Assembly (NCBI GenBank): GCA_017396005.1
Contig: JAFQNG010000072.1
Span: 1-41,827 of the forward strand
DNA length: 41,827 nt
From: Desulfovibrio sp.
GTDB lineage: Bacteria; Desulfobacterota; Desulfovibrionia; Desulfovibrionales; Desulfovibrionaceae
Direction: 5' to 3'
A program made the translations under genes and the position numbers. Numbering within the stretch: position 1 is the first letter of the stretch; the number at the start of each line of letters is the position of its first letter. The notes below the pieces were generated by a model that saw nothing but the letters and a program-made list of their open reading frames with translations, was not told where the DNA came from and made no database searches. Positions 23,811 to 33,507 of the stretch are shown piece after piece.

Positions 23811-26186
23811 TTACAACATATTGACCGGGTCCAGGTCAAGAGAAAGACGCAGAGAGGCCGAAATCTTCTGACTTCTGGCCAGCAGATAAAGCTGTCGCAA
23901 AGGCGGCCAGTCCGCTGCCTTAAGCAGACAATGAAAGCGACGCCGCCCTCGCAAAAGGGCCAGGGGGGCAGGGGCAGGACCAAGCAGCTGCACCTGCAGT
24001 TCTCTAGCCCGAATGCGCAGACTTTCGGCCAGGGCAGTCATGGATGCCGCGCCTTTTTCATCTTCCATGGCATACGAAATACGTATGAGGGCCAGACGCA
24101 CAAAGGGCGGATAGCGCCGCAAACGGCGGCGGGCCAGCTCGGCTTGATAAAAGCCTTCATAATCGCCATTCTGCACATACTGCCAGCAGTAATGGTTCAC
24201 ATCACGGCTTTGTATGAGCACACGGCCTGGCCTGTCGCCCCGCCCTGCCCTGCCGGCAGACTGTACCAGCAGCTGAAAGGTCCTCTCGGCCGCGCGATAG
24301 TCGGGCAGATTGAGGCCAAGATCACCGTCAGCCACAATGGCCAGTGTCACCTGTGGGAAATGATGCCCCTTGGAGAGCATCTGTGTGCCCACCAGTATGG
24401 GGGCCTCCTGCCGGGCAAAGGCTGCCAGAATCTCCTCCATACGGCCCGGGCGGCGTGTACTGTCACGATCCAGCCTGAGCACCGGTCGCCCGGCCAGCAC
24501 AGCCAGATGCTCGGCCAGACGTTCGGTCCCCTCGCCCATGGGCAAAAAATCCATGCCCCTGCACTGCGGGCAGGGCGCGGGAAAGGGACGCATAAACCCG
24601 CAATAGTGGCAGATCAGCTTTTCCCGTCCCTTGTGATAGGTCAGGCCGATTTCGCAGTGTGGGCAGCGCAGGCTCGTGCCACAGCCCAGACAATACATGA
24701 GTGGAGCATAACCGCGACGATTGAGCAGAATCACGGCCTGCTCTCCCCTGCTCAGGGTCTCGCGCAGGGCCTCTTCACAGGCCGGGGCCAGGCCGCTGCC
24801 GTTCTGCCCGAAAACCACATGACTGCTGATGTCCACCAGTTCCACGGGCGGCAGGCCTTTGCCGCCCACACGCTCGGGCAGGCGCAAAAGGGGCAGCTGC
24901 CCGCTGGCAGCAGCGTAAAAGCTCTTGAGATCAGGCGTGGCCGATGCCAGCAGCAAGAGGCCGCGGGCCTGCAACATGCGAAACCAGGCCACTTCCTTGG
25001 CCTGATAGACAAAGCCTTCATCCTGCTTGAAGGAAGCGTCGTGTTCTTCGTCCAGCACAATACAGCCCAGGGCAGGAACGGGCAGAAAAAGGGCCGAACG
25101 CGTGCCCACCAGCAGGCAGGGCTCCTGCCGTGCGCGTAAGGCCCTGAACGTGGCCTCGCGCCGGGCAGCCGACTGATAGCCATGATAAAAAAAGACGGGT
25201 GCACCAGGCAGGGCGCAGGCAGCATCGCGCCGAAGCTTATGGGCAAGAGCTACCTCCGGTGCCAGCAAAAGCAGACTTTTGCCCTGCGCAAGGCAGGCCC
25301 GGGCCAACTCCAGATAAACAGCGGTCTTGCCGCTGCCTGTGACACCAAACAAAAGATTGCTCCCGGCCTGGCCACTGTCCAGCCGGGCCGTCAGGGCCTC
25401 AAGCGCTGCCTGCTGCCGGGTATTGAGGCTGAAGGGCTGCGGTGGGGGCGGCAACAGAGCCTGCGCCTCTGTGACATCCTCTTCGTCCACACCGTCCGGC
25501 TCTCGCGTCAGGGCCACATGTCCGGCTTCAAGAAGGCTCTTCAAGGACGCTGTACTGCCTTGTCCCAACTCATGTATCAGGCGGCGGCGGCTCACAGCCC
25601 CACGCTCATGCAGATAATCCAGCACCTCTACCTGACGTCTGGCAGAGGGGCGTACAGGCCATGGGGGATCTATACGCAAAATACAGAATTCATCGGCAGC
25701 AGCATCGACCCCGGAAGGTAGAAAACGTAAGTCTCCGGCGCAAAGGGCCGCAGCCAGAGTCGCACGTTCCTCCGACGAAGCCAAAGCCACCTGCCGCAGG
25801 CTGAGGCTCCGAGCCCGGCCTCCGAGCAGACTGCGCAGTCTCAGTTGTGTGCTGCGCAGGCCCTGCGGCAGTACATGGCCCAGCACATGACCGAGCTCCA
25901 CGCCCTGACGGCAGGCTAGAGCCTGCGTCAACGCCAGCAGATCCGGCGTCAGCAGGGGTGTCTGCTCCAGCGGCCAGGCAATCTCACGGCAGGCTACTCC
26001 TTCGGGCAAGTGGGCTGTGAGCGATGTTTCCAGTAAGACGGCAGCCCGTAGGGCCCCCTTCTCCCCCCTTCCCAGAGGTACGGCCAGACGCAGGCCGGCC
26101 TGCCAGAAGGCAGCAGGGAAAAAGGCAGGCAGACTGTAGGTCAGCACACTATAGGGAGGACTGAGCAGAGCGCAGGCAGCGTACAT
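23811..26186 (-). CDS. priA: Primosomal protein N' (replication restart helicase PriA)
   Basis: Superfamily 2 helicase that recognises stalled forks and D-loops and reloads the replisome. From the ATG at 26186 it has 791 residues. The N-terminal 3'-DNA-binding region begins near YSVLTYSLPAFFP. The helicase core shows Walker A (GVTGSGKT), the DEEH box (LDEEHDASFKQ) and later helicase motifs (GTQMLSKGHHFP, QSAGRAGRG). The zinc-binding insert carries paired cysteines (CLGCG, CPHC, CHYCGF, CPQCRG). A GTG at 26249 would add 21 residues, but those codons lie inside the galU terminator hairpin, so the internal ATG is preferred even though its ribosome site is poor. Loss of replication restart is severe in most bacteria, so this is a likely fitness gene. 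Confidence 0.94.
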   Translation of the reverse strand: MYAACALLSPPYSVLTYSLPAFFPAAFWQAGLRLAVPLGRGEKGALRAAVLLETSLTAHLPEGVACREIAWPLEQTPLLTPDLLALTQALACRQGVELGHVLGHVLPQGLRSTQLRLRSLLGGRARSLSLRQVALASSEERATLAAALCAGDLRFLPSGVDAAADEFCILRIDPPWPVRPSARRQVEVLDYLHERGAVSRRRLIHELGQGSTASLKSLLEAGHVALTREPDGVDEEDVTEAQALLPPPPQPFSLNTRQQAALEALTARLDSGQAGSNLLFGVTGSGKTAVYLELARACLAQGKSLLLLAPEVALAHKLRRDAACALPGAPVFFYHGYQSAARREATFRALRARQEPCLLVGTRSALFLPVPALGCIVLDEEHDASFKQDEGFVYQAKEVAWFRMLQARGLLLLASATPDLKSFYAAASGQLPLLRLPERVGGKGLPPVELVDISSHVVFGQNGSGLAPACEEALRETLSRGEQAVILLNRRGYAPLMYCLGCGTSLRCPHCEIGLTYHKGREKLICHYCGFMRPFPAPCPQCRGMDFLPMGEGTERLAEHLAVLAGRPVLRLDRDSTRRPGRMEEILAAFARQEAPILVGTQMLSKGHHFPQVTLAIVADGDLGLNLPDYRAAERTFQLLVQSAGRAGRGDRPGRVLIQSRDVNHYCWQYVQNGDYEGFYQAELARRRLRRYPPFVRLALIRISYAMEDEKGAASMTALAESLRIRARELQVQLLGPAPAPLALLRGRRRFHCLLKAADWPPLRQLYLLARSQKISASLRLSLDLDPVNML

Positions 26187-26214
26187 GGCACATGAACAGC
26201 ATGGGCAGACAGGA

Positions 26215-26248
26215 TGAAGCCCATTGCGGAAATACGCAATGGGCTTCA
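26215..26248 (-). terminator. 14-bp hairpin after galU (terminator-like)
   Basis: TGAAGCCCATTGCG (26215-26228) and its exact complement (26235-26248) enclose a 6-nt loop. It begins 21 bp past the galU stop and ends 28 bp before the priA ATG. The stem is strong but the following minus-strand bases are TCCTGTCTG, not a U-run, so it may attenuate or protect an mRNA end rather than fully terminate. Confidence 0.6.
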
Positions 26249-26269
26249 CGACTGAAAAGCGGTAAGGCC

Positions 26270-27142
26270 TTACTGGAACTGTACGAAATTCTTGAGCAGG
26301 CCCAACAGTTCGTAGCGCAGGTCTTCTTCCTGCAGGGCAAAATAGATGTTGGCTGTCAGGTATTCGGCCCAGTCGCCCGCGTCAAAACGCATGCCCGACA
26401 TACGCACGGCCATCATACCGCGATCCTTGGCCAGGGCCTGCATGGCGTCAGTGAGCTGGATCTCGCCTCCCTGACCTGGCTCAACCTTTTCCAGATAGTC
26501 AAAAATGTCTGGCGTCAGCACATAACGGCCCACAATGGCCATGCGTGAAGGTGCGTCTTCACGTTTGGGCTTTTCCACCATGTCACGCACCCTGAAGACA
26601 CCAGGCGCCACCTCATCACCATCGATGATACCGTATTTACTGACCTTTTCCCACGGCACTTCCATAACGCCTACTACAGGCATCTTTTCGGCAAGAGCCA
26701 CATCTATAAGCTGGCCGATGCCTGGCACACCGCCGAACATGAGGTCATCCCCCACCATGATGGCAAAGGGTTCATCCTTGACCAGCTCGCGCGCGCAAAG
26801 CACGGCATGCCCCAAACCCAGCTGTTTTTTCTGGCGCACAGACATGATGTTGACCATCTCGGCCACTTGGCGGATCTGATCCAGCTTGTCCAGCTTGCCG
26901 GCACGCTCCAACACGCCCTCCAGCTGCAGATTATAGTCAAAGTGATCCTCAATGACGCTTTTGTCGCGGTTGGTCACGAAGATTACATCCTGAATCTTGG
27001 CACGCTGGGCCTCTTCAACCACATACTGGATAACAGGCTTATTATAGATGGGCAGCATTTCCTTGGGGATGTTCTTGGTTGCAGGCAAAGAGCGAGTTCC
27101 CCAGCCAGCCACCGGAATGATCACCTTGCGAATGTTTTTCAT
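26270..27142 (-). CDS. galU: UTP-glucose-1-phosphate uridylyltransferase
   Basis: Makes UDP-glucose from UTP and glucose 1-phosphate for envelope polysaccharides and glycosylation. The 290-residue protein has the nucleotide-binding N-terminus VIIPVAGWGTRSLPATK followed by IPKEMLP; Trp and Ser replace the more common Leu and Phe in GLGTRFLP. VEKP and GEIQLTDA are typical C-terminal segments. The ATG at 27142 has GGAGG 6 nt upstream and fits the family N-terminus; the frame stays open 32 codons further but that stretch has no family character. It is 167 bp downstream of glmM, so it may have its own promoter. Both glmM and galU feed nucleotide-sugar synthesis. Confidence 0.96.
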   Translation of the reverse strand: MKNIRKVIIPVAGWGTRSLPATKNIPKEMLPIYNKPVIQYVVEEAQRAKIQDVIFVTNRDKSVIEDHFDYNLQLEGVLERAGKLDKLDQIRQVAEMVNIMSVRQKKQLGLGHAVLCARELVKDEPFAIMVGDDLMFGGVPGIGQLIDVALAEKMPVVGVMEVPWEKVSKYGIIDGDEVAPGVFRVRDMVEKPKREDAPSRMAIVGRYVLTPDIFDYLEKVEPGQGGEIQLTDAMQALAKDRGMMAVRMSGMRFDAGDWAEYLTANIYFALQEEDLRYELLGLLKNFVQFQ

Positions 27143-27309
27143 GCGCGCCTCCGCGTGAATGAGTGTAAAAATGGCAGTTACAGCCATATTTTGTTCGTTA
27201 TCAAGGCAGAAGGCAGAACGCGCCATGCACTGCCACAATTTTATATTCGGTCAAAATCGAGCTAAAGGCAAGCAAAAAGGCGTATCTGCCAAAGCTTTCA
27301 TCCCGGATT

Positions 27310-28659
27310 CTAGCGCAATTCGCGTGCAACTACCTGAGCCAGCTCGTCTGCATAGAGTCTTACCTTGTCTTCATCCTCACCTTCCACCATGACGCGGCAC
27401 AAGGCCTCGGTACCGGAATAGCGCAACAGTACACGCCCACGCCCGGCCAAGGCCTGCTCCACTTTTTCCACGGTCTGTCCAATAAGCGGACGCTCCTCAA
27501 AGGGCAGCCTCTTTTCCACCCGCACGTTGACAAGACGTTGTGGAAAAGGTTTGAGCAGACCTGCCAGCTCGGAAAGGGGCTTCTCTTTCTCTCTCATGAC
27601 ACGCAAAAGCTGCAAGGCGGCCAGAAGCCCGTCACCCGTTGTGCTGTACTGCCTGAAAATCAGATGTCCGGACTGCTCACCGCCAAGCATAGCCCCCTCA
27701 CGCCTCATGGCTTCCACCACATAGCGGTCACCCACATTGGTGCGCAAAAGAACACCGCCGTGCTCACGCATGAAGATCTCAAGGGCCATATTGCTCATGA
27801 CCGTCGCAACCAGCATATTGCCGGGCAGCTCTCCCCGGGCCATCATGGCCTGAGCACAAAGAGCCATAATCTGGTCACCATCCAGAATATTACCCTGTTC
27901 GTCCACGACTATAAGACGGTCAGCGTCACCATCCAGGGCAAGGCCCACATCAGCGCGCAACTCGCGCACCTTGGCTGCCACCACATCGGGATATAGGGAG
28001 CCGCAATGGTCATTGATATTCATCCCATCCGGATTGGTGCCCAGACGAAAGACCTCGGCCCCCAGCTCTTCCAAGGCTAGAGGGGCTACCTTGTAGGCGG
28101 CGCCATTAGCGCAGTCCACCACGATACGCAGTCCCGAAAGCGTCAGATGCGTGGGAAAACAGCTCTTAGTGTACACAATATAACGGCCACCTGCATCTTC
28201 TATCTTCGTGGCACGGCCTACTCTGCGCGCCTCAGGGTATGGCCAGGCCATGTCATCATCGAGTACCATAGTGGCAATTTCGTTTTCCGTCTGATCAGGC
28301 AACTTATAGCCATCAGCATCGAAAAACTTGATACCGTTGTCAGCAAAAGGATTATGTGAGGCAGAGATAACCACGCCGAGATCAGCTCGCATACTGCGCG
28401 TTAAAAAAGATATGGCGGGTGTGGGCAGTGGCCCGGTCATAATAACATGCATACCCGCAGCACACAGACCAGCCGTTAAAGCTGATTCAAACATATATCC
28501 AGAAAGCCGGGTATCCTTACCAATAACCACCTTATGCCTGTGCGGCCCCCGTCGAAAGCGTACCCCGGCGGCCAGCCCCAGACGCAGAGCCACATCCACT
28601 GTCATGGGCCAGGTATTGACTGTACCCCGCAAGCCATCGGTACCGAAAAGACGCTCCAT
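27310..28659 (-). CDS. glmM: Phosphoglucosamine mutase
   Basis: Converts glucosamine 6-phosphate to glucosamine 1-phosphate on the way to UDP-GlcNAc, needed for peptidoglycan and LPS. The 449-residue length is standard. The N-terminus FGTDGLRGT is diagnostic, the phosphoserine is S101 in VISASHNPF, the metal loop is DGDADR and the phosphate-binding end is [21 protein letters not shown] lies 7 nt before the ATG. It follows cdaR by 11 bp. The cdaA-cdaR-glmM order is widespread, and in Firmicutes GlmM binds and inhibits CdaA, so a similar link may operate here. Confidence 0.97.
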   Translation of the reverse strand: MERLFGTDGLRGTVNTWPMTVDVALRLGLAAGVRFRRGPHRHKVVIGKDTRLSGYMFESALTAGLCAAGMHVIMTGPLPTPAISFLTRSMRADLGVVISASHNPFADNGIKFFDADGYKLPDQTENEIATMVLDDDMAWPYPEARRVGRATKIEDAGGRYIVYTKSCFPTHLTLSGLRIVVDCANGAAYKVAPLALEELGAEVFRLGTNPDGMNINDHCGSLYPDVVAAKVRELRADVGLALDGDADRLIVVDEQGNILDGDQIMALCAQAMMARGELPGNMLVATVMSNMALEIFMREHGGVLLRTNVGDRYVVEAMRREGAMLGGEQSGHLIFRQYSTTGDGLLAALQLLRVMREKEKPLSELAGLLKPFPQRLVNVRVEKRLPFEERPLIGQTVEKVEQALAGRGRVLLRYSGTEALCRVMVEGEDEDKVRLYADELAQVVARELR

Positions 28660-28670
28660 ACTGTTACTCC

Positions 28671-29612
28671 TTATTCAGCCTTGCGGCTTACCTTGACCTT
28701 CTGGGGAGCTGGCTTGAGCAGGATCATACCTTCGGGAAGGCGGTAATCTATGACAGCCTCGCTACTCTGCTCTGCCTGCAGAACCGGAGGCACAACCCTG
28801 GCCTCAAGTTTGCCGAGATAGTCCGCATTGTCAGCAAGGGCCTCCGGTACTTCTACCAGAACCCGCACCTCTGCAGGCTCCATACGTAAACCATCCTGCC
28901 CACGGCCTGCCCAGAGCAGGCGACAGCGCCGTGAAACTACTGTACGTCCGCTGGTGATACTATATTCCACACGCACACTGGCCGGAGTAGCAGTCACCAG
29001 ACTGGGAGTATCCAGGCTGACCATCCCCCTGACCAGAGAGCCTGTCGCTCTGGGATCAAGGAGAACCTCCACAGGCAGGCTGCTGATGCTTGCAAGTACT
29101 GCTTCAGGACCACGCAAGATTACAGTAGAGGGTGTTAGCCGAATGTTCTCCACGGTCAGTGCTCCACCCCGCAGGGGGGATTTTACCTTGACCTGCAGAG
29201 GCGTACTGCGCTCTACCAGAGCATCAGCCTTGATGACCAGGCGCGGCGGCTGTATGTCTACCACTTCAAAGGCTCTCAAGGCAGGGCCCAAACGCTCGCC
29301 AGTAATGGGCACCACAGTCTCACCCTTGGTAATACTCGACAGGTCGATGGCTTCGTTGAGCCGTTGCTGCGGTATGGAACGCACCAGAGTTTCTGGACCG
29401 CGCAGGCGTACCGTCAGCTTGCTGACAAGCCCATCGGTCACCACCAGGCCGGGTGGAATGCCATGATAGTCTATATTGACTTCCAGCTGCGCCTCCAGCT
29501 GATCACGCACACTGACCATGTACCACATGGCTACAGCAGCCATAAAAGCCGCCAGTAGCGCAAAGATATGTTTCAACCGGTTTCTCAAGATTCTGGACTC
29601 AAAGATTTTCAT
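28671..29612 (-). CDS. cdaR: YbbR-domain protein, CdaR-type regulator of CdaA
   Basis: A 313-residue membrane-anchored protein: a basic N-terminus (RNRLKHIFA), one transmembrane helix (about 16-33) and an extracytoplasmic chain of about three YbbR repeats (recurring patterns such as [12 protein letters not shown] and [12 protein letters not shown]). Members of this family modulate the diadenylate cyclase CdaA from the outer face of the membrane. The start overlaps the last 14 nt of cdaA, implying translational coupling. It lies between cdaA and glmM, the canonical position. Confidence 0.92.
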   Translation of the reverse strand: MKIFESRILRNRLKHIFALLAAFMAAVAMWYMVSVRDQLEAQLEVNIDYHGIPPGLVVTDGLVSKLTVRLRGPETLVRSIPQQRLNEAIDLSSITKGETVVPITGERLGPALRAFEVVDIQPPRLVIKADALVERSTPLQVKVKSPLRGGALTVENIRLTPSTVILRGPEAVLASISSLPVEVLLDPRATGSLVRGMVSLDTPSLVTATPASVRVEYSITSGRTVVSRRCRLLWAGRGQDGLRMEPAEVRVLVEVPEALADNADYLGKLEARVVPPVLQAEQSSEAVIDYRLPEGMILLKPAPQKVKVSRKAE

Positions 29613-30339
29613 GCAGTACCTGCCTCAGGCGACCCGTATCCAGCCCACGGATAAGCTTACCCTTGATGGCAATAGAAATCTCGCCACGCTCTTCTGATAC
29701 GATAATTGCCAGGGCATCACTTTCTTCTGTAATGCCAAGACCTGCACGGTGCCGCGTACCGAAACTTTCTCCCGTAGCTACGGCCAACGGCAGAATGCAG
29801 GCTGCTGCTGCTATTCTGTCCTTACTGACAAGTACTGCACCGTCGTGCAATGGAGCCTTGGGGTAAAAGATGTTCATGAGCAGCTGACGGGACAGCAGAG
29901 CGTCAATACGCACTCCCTCCTGCTTGATCATGTCGCCCAGTCGGATGCCGCGTTCAATAACGATGAGCGCCCCTACGCGCAGGCGGGCCATGTTCACACA
30001 GGCCTGTATGATCTCTTCCAGTGCATCGTTTTTGAGCTCTCGCCGCCGCAGAAAATGCCGGGTGCCCATCTCGCCCAGAGCCTGACGGATGTCAGCCTGA
30101 AAGATGACTACAATGAGTATGAAAAGCGATCCGAAAACATGCTGTAAAAGCCATGACAGAGTATACAGGCCCAGATTCCTGGAAAGAACATACAGAAGAG
30201 CCAATGCACCCAGACCGGAAAGAACAGCCAGAGCACGCGTGCCCCGCAGCATCTGTATGACCTGATAGAGCAAAAAGGTAACCAGAGCGATATCCAGCGC
30301 ATCTCGCCAGTTGAAGGCGTAACTTTCCAGCAGCATCAT
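29599..30339 (-). CDS. cdaA: Diadenylate cyclase CdaA (DisA_N domain)
   Basis: Synthesises the second messenger c-di-AMP from two ATP. The 246-residue protein has an N-terminal membrane part (about 12-85, three hydrophobic segments) and a DAC domain. Both catalytic motifs are intact: D166-G167-A168 and the GTRHR loop at 194-198. The ATG at 30339 overlaps the folP stop as ATGA and has AGGAAG upstream; an adjacent second ATG at 30336 has better spacing and may also be used. It is tightly coupled to folP in front and cdaR behind. c-di-AMP usually controls potassium/osmolyte balance and wall stress; its targets here are not visible. Confidence 0.96.
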   Translation of the reverse strand: MMLLESYAFNWRDALDIALVTFLLYQVIQMLRGTRALAVLSGLGALALLYVLSRNLGLYTLSWLLQHVFGSLFILIVVIFQADIRQALGEMGTRHFLRRRELKNDALEEIIQACVNMARLRVGALIVIERGIRLGDMIKQEGVRIDALLSRQLLMNIFYPKAPLHDGAVLVSKDRIAAAACILPLAVATGESFGTRHRAGLGITEESDALAIIVSEERGEISIAIKGKLIRGLDTGRLRQVLHENL

Positions 30340-31307
30340 ATCTTCCTGTAGGACGGCATAACCCCTCTGCCGCACTGTTCTCCATTGCCCATGGCAGATA
30401 CCTCGTCAACAGGACATAGACATAAAGCTGCCGCCGTAGCCAGAGCCTGCCTCACCCCAGGTACATCATGAACACGATGCCAGAAAATACCTTTCTGCCA
30501 GAGGCAGACCGTAGCTGCCAGCGTAGCCGGACCACGCTCATGCACAGGCAGACCCAGAAGACTGCCGAACAAAGATTTCATAGACAGACCCAGCATTATA
30601 GGCCGGCCGAGGGACAGCCATTCTTCCACTCGGGTGAGCAGCAGCATATTTTCTTTCAACGTTTTACCAAAACCAATGCCGGGGTCCAGTATAATACGCT
30701 CTTCCGGCAAACCGGCTGACGTCAGCCGATGCAGGCCCTGCTCAAAAAACAGCATGACTTCACGGCAGATGCCATCCCTGCCGTTGCGGAATGGCCTCTG
30801 CCGTCTGTCGGCAGGAAAGCCCCCGTTATGCGTCAGCACATAACCGGGCCTGTACTGTATTATCACATCCAGCAGTGCTGGGTCCTGTATGCAGGCCGAA
30901 ACATCGTTGATAACAGCCGCGCCCATGGCCAGAGCAGCAGCAGCAGTAGACGCCCGACAGGTATCGACCGAGAGCACTGCCGCCGGTGCAGCTGTACGCA
31001 GGGCTGCCAATACCGGAAGGAGCCGGGCCTGCTCATCATCAGGAGAAACTGGTACAGCCCCAGGGCGGGAAGACTCAGCCCCCAAATCCAGCAGGTCAGC
31101 TCCATCGGCATACAGCTGCATGGCGTGTGCCAGGCCGCCGCATGGCCCATAATGCCTGCCGCCATCAAAAAAAGAGTCTGGTGTCAGATTGACGATGCCC
31201 ACGACGCCAAAGGGCGCCGACGTAGTCAGCGCCCTGCCGTTTCGCACTACCCAGCGGAAAGGCACAGAAGGGCTATTTTCTGCCACCTGGGGTATCATCC
31301 CTACCAT
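30336..31307 (-). CDS. folP: Dihydropteroate synthase
   Basis: Condenses p-aminobenzoate with dihydropterin pyrophosphate in folate synthesis; the target of sulfonamides. From the ATG at 31307 it has 323 residues, slightly long for the family because of N- and C-terminal extensions. Core motifs are clear: GIVNLTPDSFFDGG, DLGAESSRPGA (usual form GGESTRPG), INDVSA, LDPGIGFGKT and the late HRVHDV. The ATG is chosen for AGGGA upstream; it overlaps ftsH by 35 nt, and a second ATG at 31298 is possible. The reading frame remains open farther into ftsH, but that part lacks family features. Placement between ftsH and cdaA is a common arrangement. Confidence 0.94.
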   Translation of the reverse strand: MVGMIPQVAENSPSVPFRWVVRNGRALTTSAPFGVVGIVNLTPDSFFDGGRHYGPCGGLAHAMQLYADGADLLDLGAESSRPGAVPVSPDDEQARLLPVLAALRTAAPAAVLSVDTCRASTAAAALAMGAAVINDVSACIQDPALLDVIIQYRPGYVLTHNGGFPADRRQRPFRNGRDGICREVMLFFEQGLHRLTSAGLPEERIILDPGIGFGKTLKENMLLLTRVEEWLSLGRPIMLGLSMKSLFGSLLGLPVHERGPATLAATVCLWQKGIFWHRVHDVPGVRQALATAAALCLCPVDEVSAMGNGEQCGRGVMPSYRKI

Positions 31308-33267
31308 TCTGTCCCTGCGGAACGTCTTCAGACTCAGAAACCCTGGTGACGGTTTCACCAGCTTCCACCTCTGGCTCCAGCATAAAGTCATCCTGCCCTG
31401 CTGCGCTTGCAACCGTCCTGTCTTCAGCAGCCCCGTCTGCTTCTGCCTGAGTTCTGCCGGCATCCAGGGGGGGCAATGGCCTGTCTTCCATCAGCAAATC
31501 CAGCTCGTAGCCGCTGATGGTTTCACGTTCAAGCAGAGCCTGGGCAATGCGATGCAGTGTGGCATCGTTTTCCTGCAGAAGCTTGCGACAACGGCTGTGT
31601 GCCTCCTCCACAATACGTTTGACTTCAGCATCTACCAGACGAGCCGTATCTTCACTATAGTTCTTGTTCTGCACCCATTCGCGCCCAATAAAAACCTCTT
31701 CGCCCGTCTCACCGATGGCCAAGGTACCGATAGAATCGCTCATACCCCATTCACAAACCATTTTGCGGGCTGTGCGGGTAACACGTTCAATATCATTGGA
31801 TGCGCCAGTAGTAATATCGTCAAAAATCAACTCTTCAGCAACACGTCCACCCAGCAGTACGACCAGAGTGTTTCTGAGATAGTTGCGTGAATAGCCGTGA
31901 CGGTCTTCTTCAGGCAGCTGCATAGTAACGCCCAGAGCGCGACCACGCGGAATGATAGTAACCTTGTGCACCGGGTCAGAACCTGGCAGAAGACGAGCCG
32001 CCAGTGCGTGCCCCGCCTCATGATAGGCAGTGATGCGCTTTTCTTCATCAGAAAGAATCAGGCTGCGCCGCTCGCGCCCCATGAGCACCTTATCTTTGGC
32101 AAACTCAAAATCGCGCATATCGAGACGCTCCTGGTTCTGTTTGGCCGCCTGCAGGGCAGCCTCATTGACCAGATTTTCCAGGTCAGCACCGGAAAAACCG
32201 GGGGTCCCTCGCGCCAAGACCTCAAGATCTACATCATCTTCTAAGGGGGTACGCTTGGTATGCACTTCAAGAATCCGGCGTCGACCTCGCAAGTCTGGGG
32301 TTGGCACCACTACCTGCCGATCAAAACGGCCTGGCCGCAGCAGTGCGGGGTCCAACACATCGGGACGGTTAGTAGCTGCGATGAGGATAACGCCCTCATT
32401 GCTTTCAAAGCCGTCCATTTCGACCAGAAGCTGATTCAGGGTCTGCTCACGTTCATCATGACCGCCACCCAGCCCTGCGCCGCGCTTGCGCCCCACGGCA
32501 TCGATTTCATCAATAAAAATAAGGCAGGGGGCGTTTTTCTTTCCCTGAATAAAAAGATCTCGCACACGCGATGCACCGACACCGACGAACATTTCTACAA
32601 AATCTGAGCCTGAAATAGAGAAGAAAGGAACCCCGGCCTCACCTGCCACGGCGCGAGCCAGCAGTGTTTTACCGGTTCCAGGAGGGCCGACCAGCAATAC
32701 ACCCTTGGGGATACGCCCTCCGAGCCGGGTAAACTTCTTGGGATTAGATAGGAATTCTACCACTTCAGAAAGCTCTTCCTTGGCCTCGTCCACGCCAGCC
32801 ACATCGGCAAAAGTCACACGGGCCCCACCGTCCTGATTGAGCAGACGTGCACGAGAACGCCCGAAACTCATGGCTTTGCCGCTGCCCCCCTGCATCTGGC
32901 GCATAAAGAATACCCAGACGCCGATAAGCAGTAGCATGGGGAACCAAGAGATAAGCACGGTCATATACCAAGGCTGTGCCTCGGGAGGCTCAGCCTTGAT
33001 AACTACCTTTTTCTCCAGCAAGCGCTCCACTAAGCCGGAATCCTGTGGGGCATAGGTCTGTACGGTCTGATTGTCGGCCGTCCTGCCCACAAGGGTATGG
33101 CCCTGCATGGTCACGGACAATATCTGCCCACTCTCCACCTGGGCCAGAAAATCTGTATAGGGAACCCGATGTGCCCCGCCCTGGGGCTGCTGGAACATAT
33201 TAAAAAGCATGACCATGGCCATGGCGATAAGCGCCCACAGCATCAGGTTGCGGTTGGTCTGGTTCAA
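31273..33267 (-). CDS. ftsH: ATP-dependent zinc metalloprotease FtsH
   Basis: Hexameric inner-membrane AAA+ protease that degrades membrane proteins and short-lived regulators. Two membrane helices (about 8-24 and 104-122) flank a periplasmic domain. The AAA module has GPPGTGKT (194-201), [11 protein letters not shown] and the second region of homology [20 protein letters not shown]; the protease site is HEAGH (416-420). The start is set at TTG 33267 because GGAGG sits 5 nt upstream and the product [10 protein letters not shown] aligns with the usual FtsH N-terminus. An ATG at 33279 would add four residues but has no ribosome site. Length is 664 residues. The last 70 residues form an acidic tail. 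It heads the folP-cdaA-cdaR-glmM run. Confidence 0.97.
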   Translation of the reverse strand: MNQTNRNLMLWALIAMAMVMLFNMFQQPQGGAHRVPYTDFLAQVESGQILSVTMQGHTLVGRTADNQTVQTYAPQDSGLVERLLEKKVVIKAEPPEAQPWYMTVLISWFPMLLLIGVWVFFMRQMQGGSGKAMSFGRSRARLLNQDGGARVTFADVAGVDEAKEELSEVVEFLSNPKKFTRLGGRIPKGVLLVGPPGTGKTLLARAVAGEAGVPFFSISGSDFVEMFVGVGASRVRDLFIQGKKNAPCLIFIDEIDAVGRKRGAGLGGGHDEREQTLNQLLVEMDGFESNEGVILIAATNRPDVLDPALLRPGRFDRQVVVPTPDLRGRRRILEVHTKRTPLEDDVDLEVLARGTPGFSGADLENLVNEAALQAAKQNQERLDMRDFEFAKDKVLMGRERRSLILSDEEKRITAYHEAGHALAARLLPGSDPVHKVTIIPRGRALGVTMQLPEEDRHGYSRNYLRNTLVVLLGGRVAEELIFDDITTGASNDIERVTRTARKMVCEWGMSDSIGTLAIGETGEEVFIGREWVQNKNYSEDTARLVDAEVKRIVEEAHSRCRKLLQENDATLHRIAQALLERETISGYELDLLMEDRPLPPLDAGRTQAEADGAAEDRTVASAAGQDDFMLEPEVEAGETVTRVSESEDVPQGQNGRDDTPGGRK

Positions 33268-33313
33268 TGCGTCCTCCATTGCTAATTCAGCACGTCACGG
33301 CGCAACATATCTG

Positions 33314-33334
33314 CTCGCGAACGTTTAACGCGAG
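33314..33334. promoter_or_regulatory. Inverted repeat in the ftsH leader
   Basis: CTCGCG and CGCGAG enclose a 9-nt spacer, 47 bp upstream of the ftsH start. The 9-nt spacer recalls the HrcA operator CIRCE, but the arms do not match it. It may be an operator or an mRNA hairpin. The gap 33268-33507 contains nothing else that I can assign except a possible promoter for the next gene. Confidence 0.35.
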
Positions 33335-33379
33335 AGATTACTACCTGAGTACGGCATATGTCAAACTGCACGTTCGTGA

Positions 33380-33409
33380 TGGCCATGTATACCCCAGGCT
33401 GTATATAAT
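33380..33409 (+). promoter_or_regulatory. Candidate promoter for the GNAT gene
   Basis: TATAAT at 33404-33409 is preceded by a TG-rich extension and, 18 bp upstream, a poor -35 (TGGCCA). It is about 98 bp before the start codon. The flanking string CTGTATATAATG is the same as in the promoter before 16460. Confidence 0.35.
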
Positions 33410-33507
33410 GTCCTTTACGAGCTTGGCAATGCCCTCGCTTTCGCTTATGACAGACAGGGTATCATTGCCCAGATACTGCAACGCTATCAAAACAGCATGG
33501 AGGCCAC

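Noticed and set aside
22573-23871. 432-residue plus-strand reading frame across the fadL-like gene
   Set aside because: It is antisense to a porin gene with signal peptide and barrel end, has no family character and exists because of the biased codon use of the real gene.
23931-25139. 402-residue plus-strand reading frame inside priA
   Set aside because: Antisense to the PriA helicase domain with all its motifs; low-complexity Gln/Gly/His composition and no ribosome site.
26187-26249. GTG start of priA at 26249
   Set aside because: The added codons lie in the galU hairpin and bear no resemblance to the PriA N-terminus.
33314-33334. CIRCE element (HrcA operator) upstream of ftsH
   Set aside because: The spacer is 9 nt but the arms are CTCGCG/CGCGAG, not TTAGCACTC/GAGTGCTAA.
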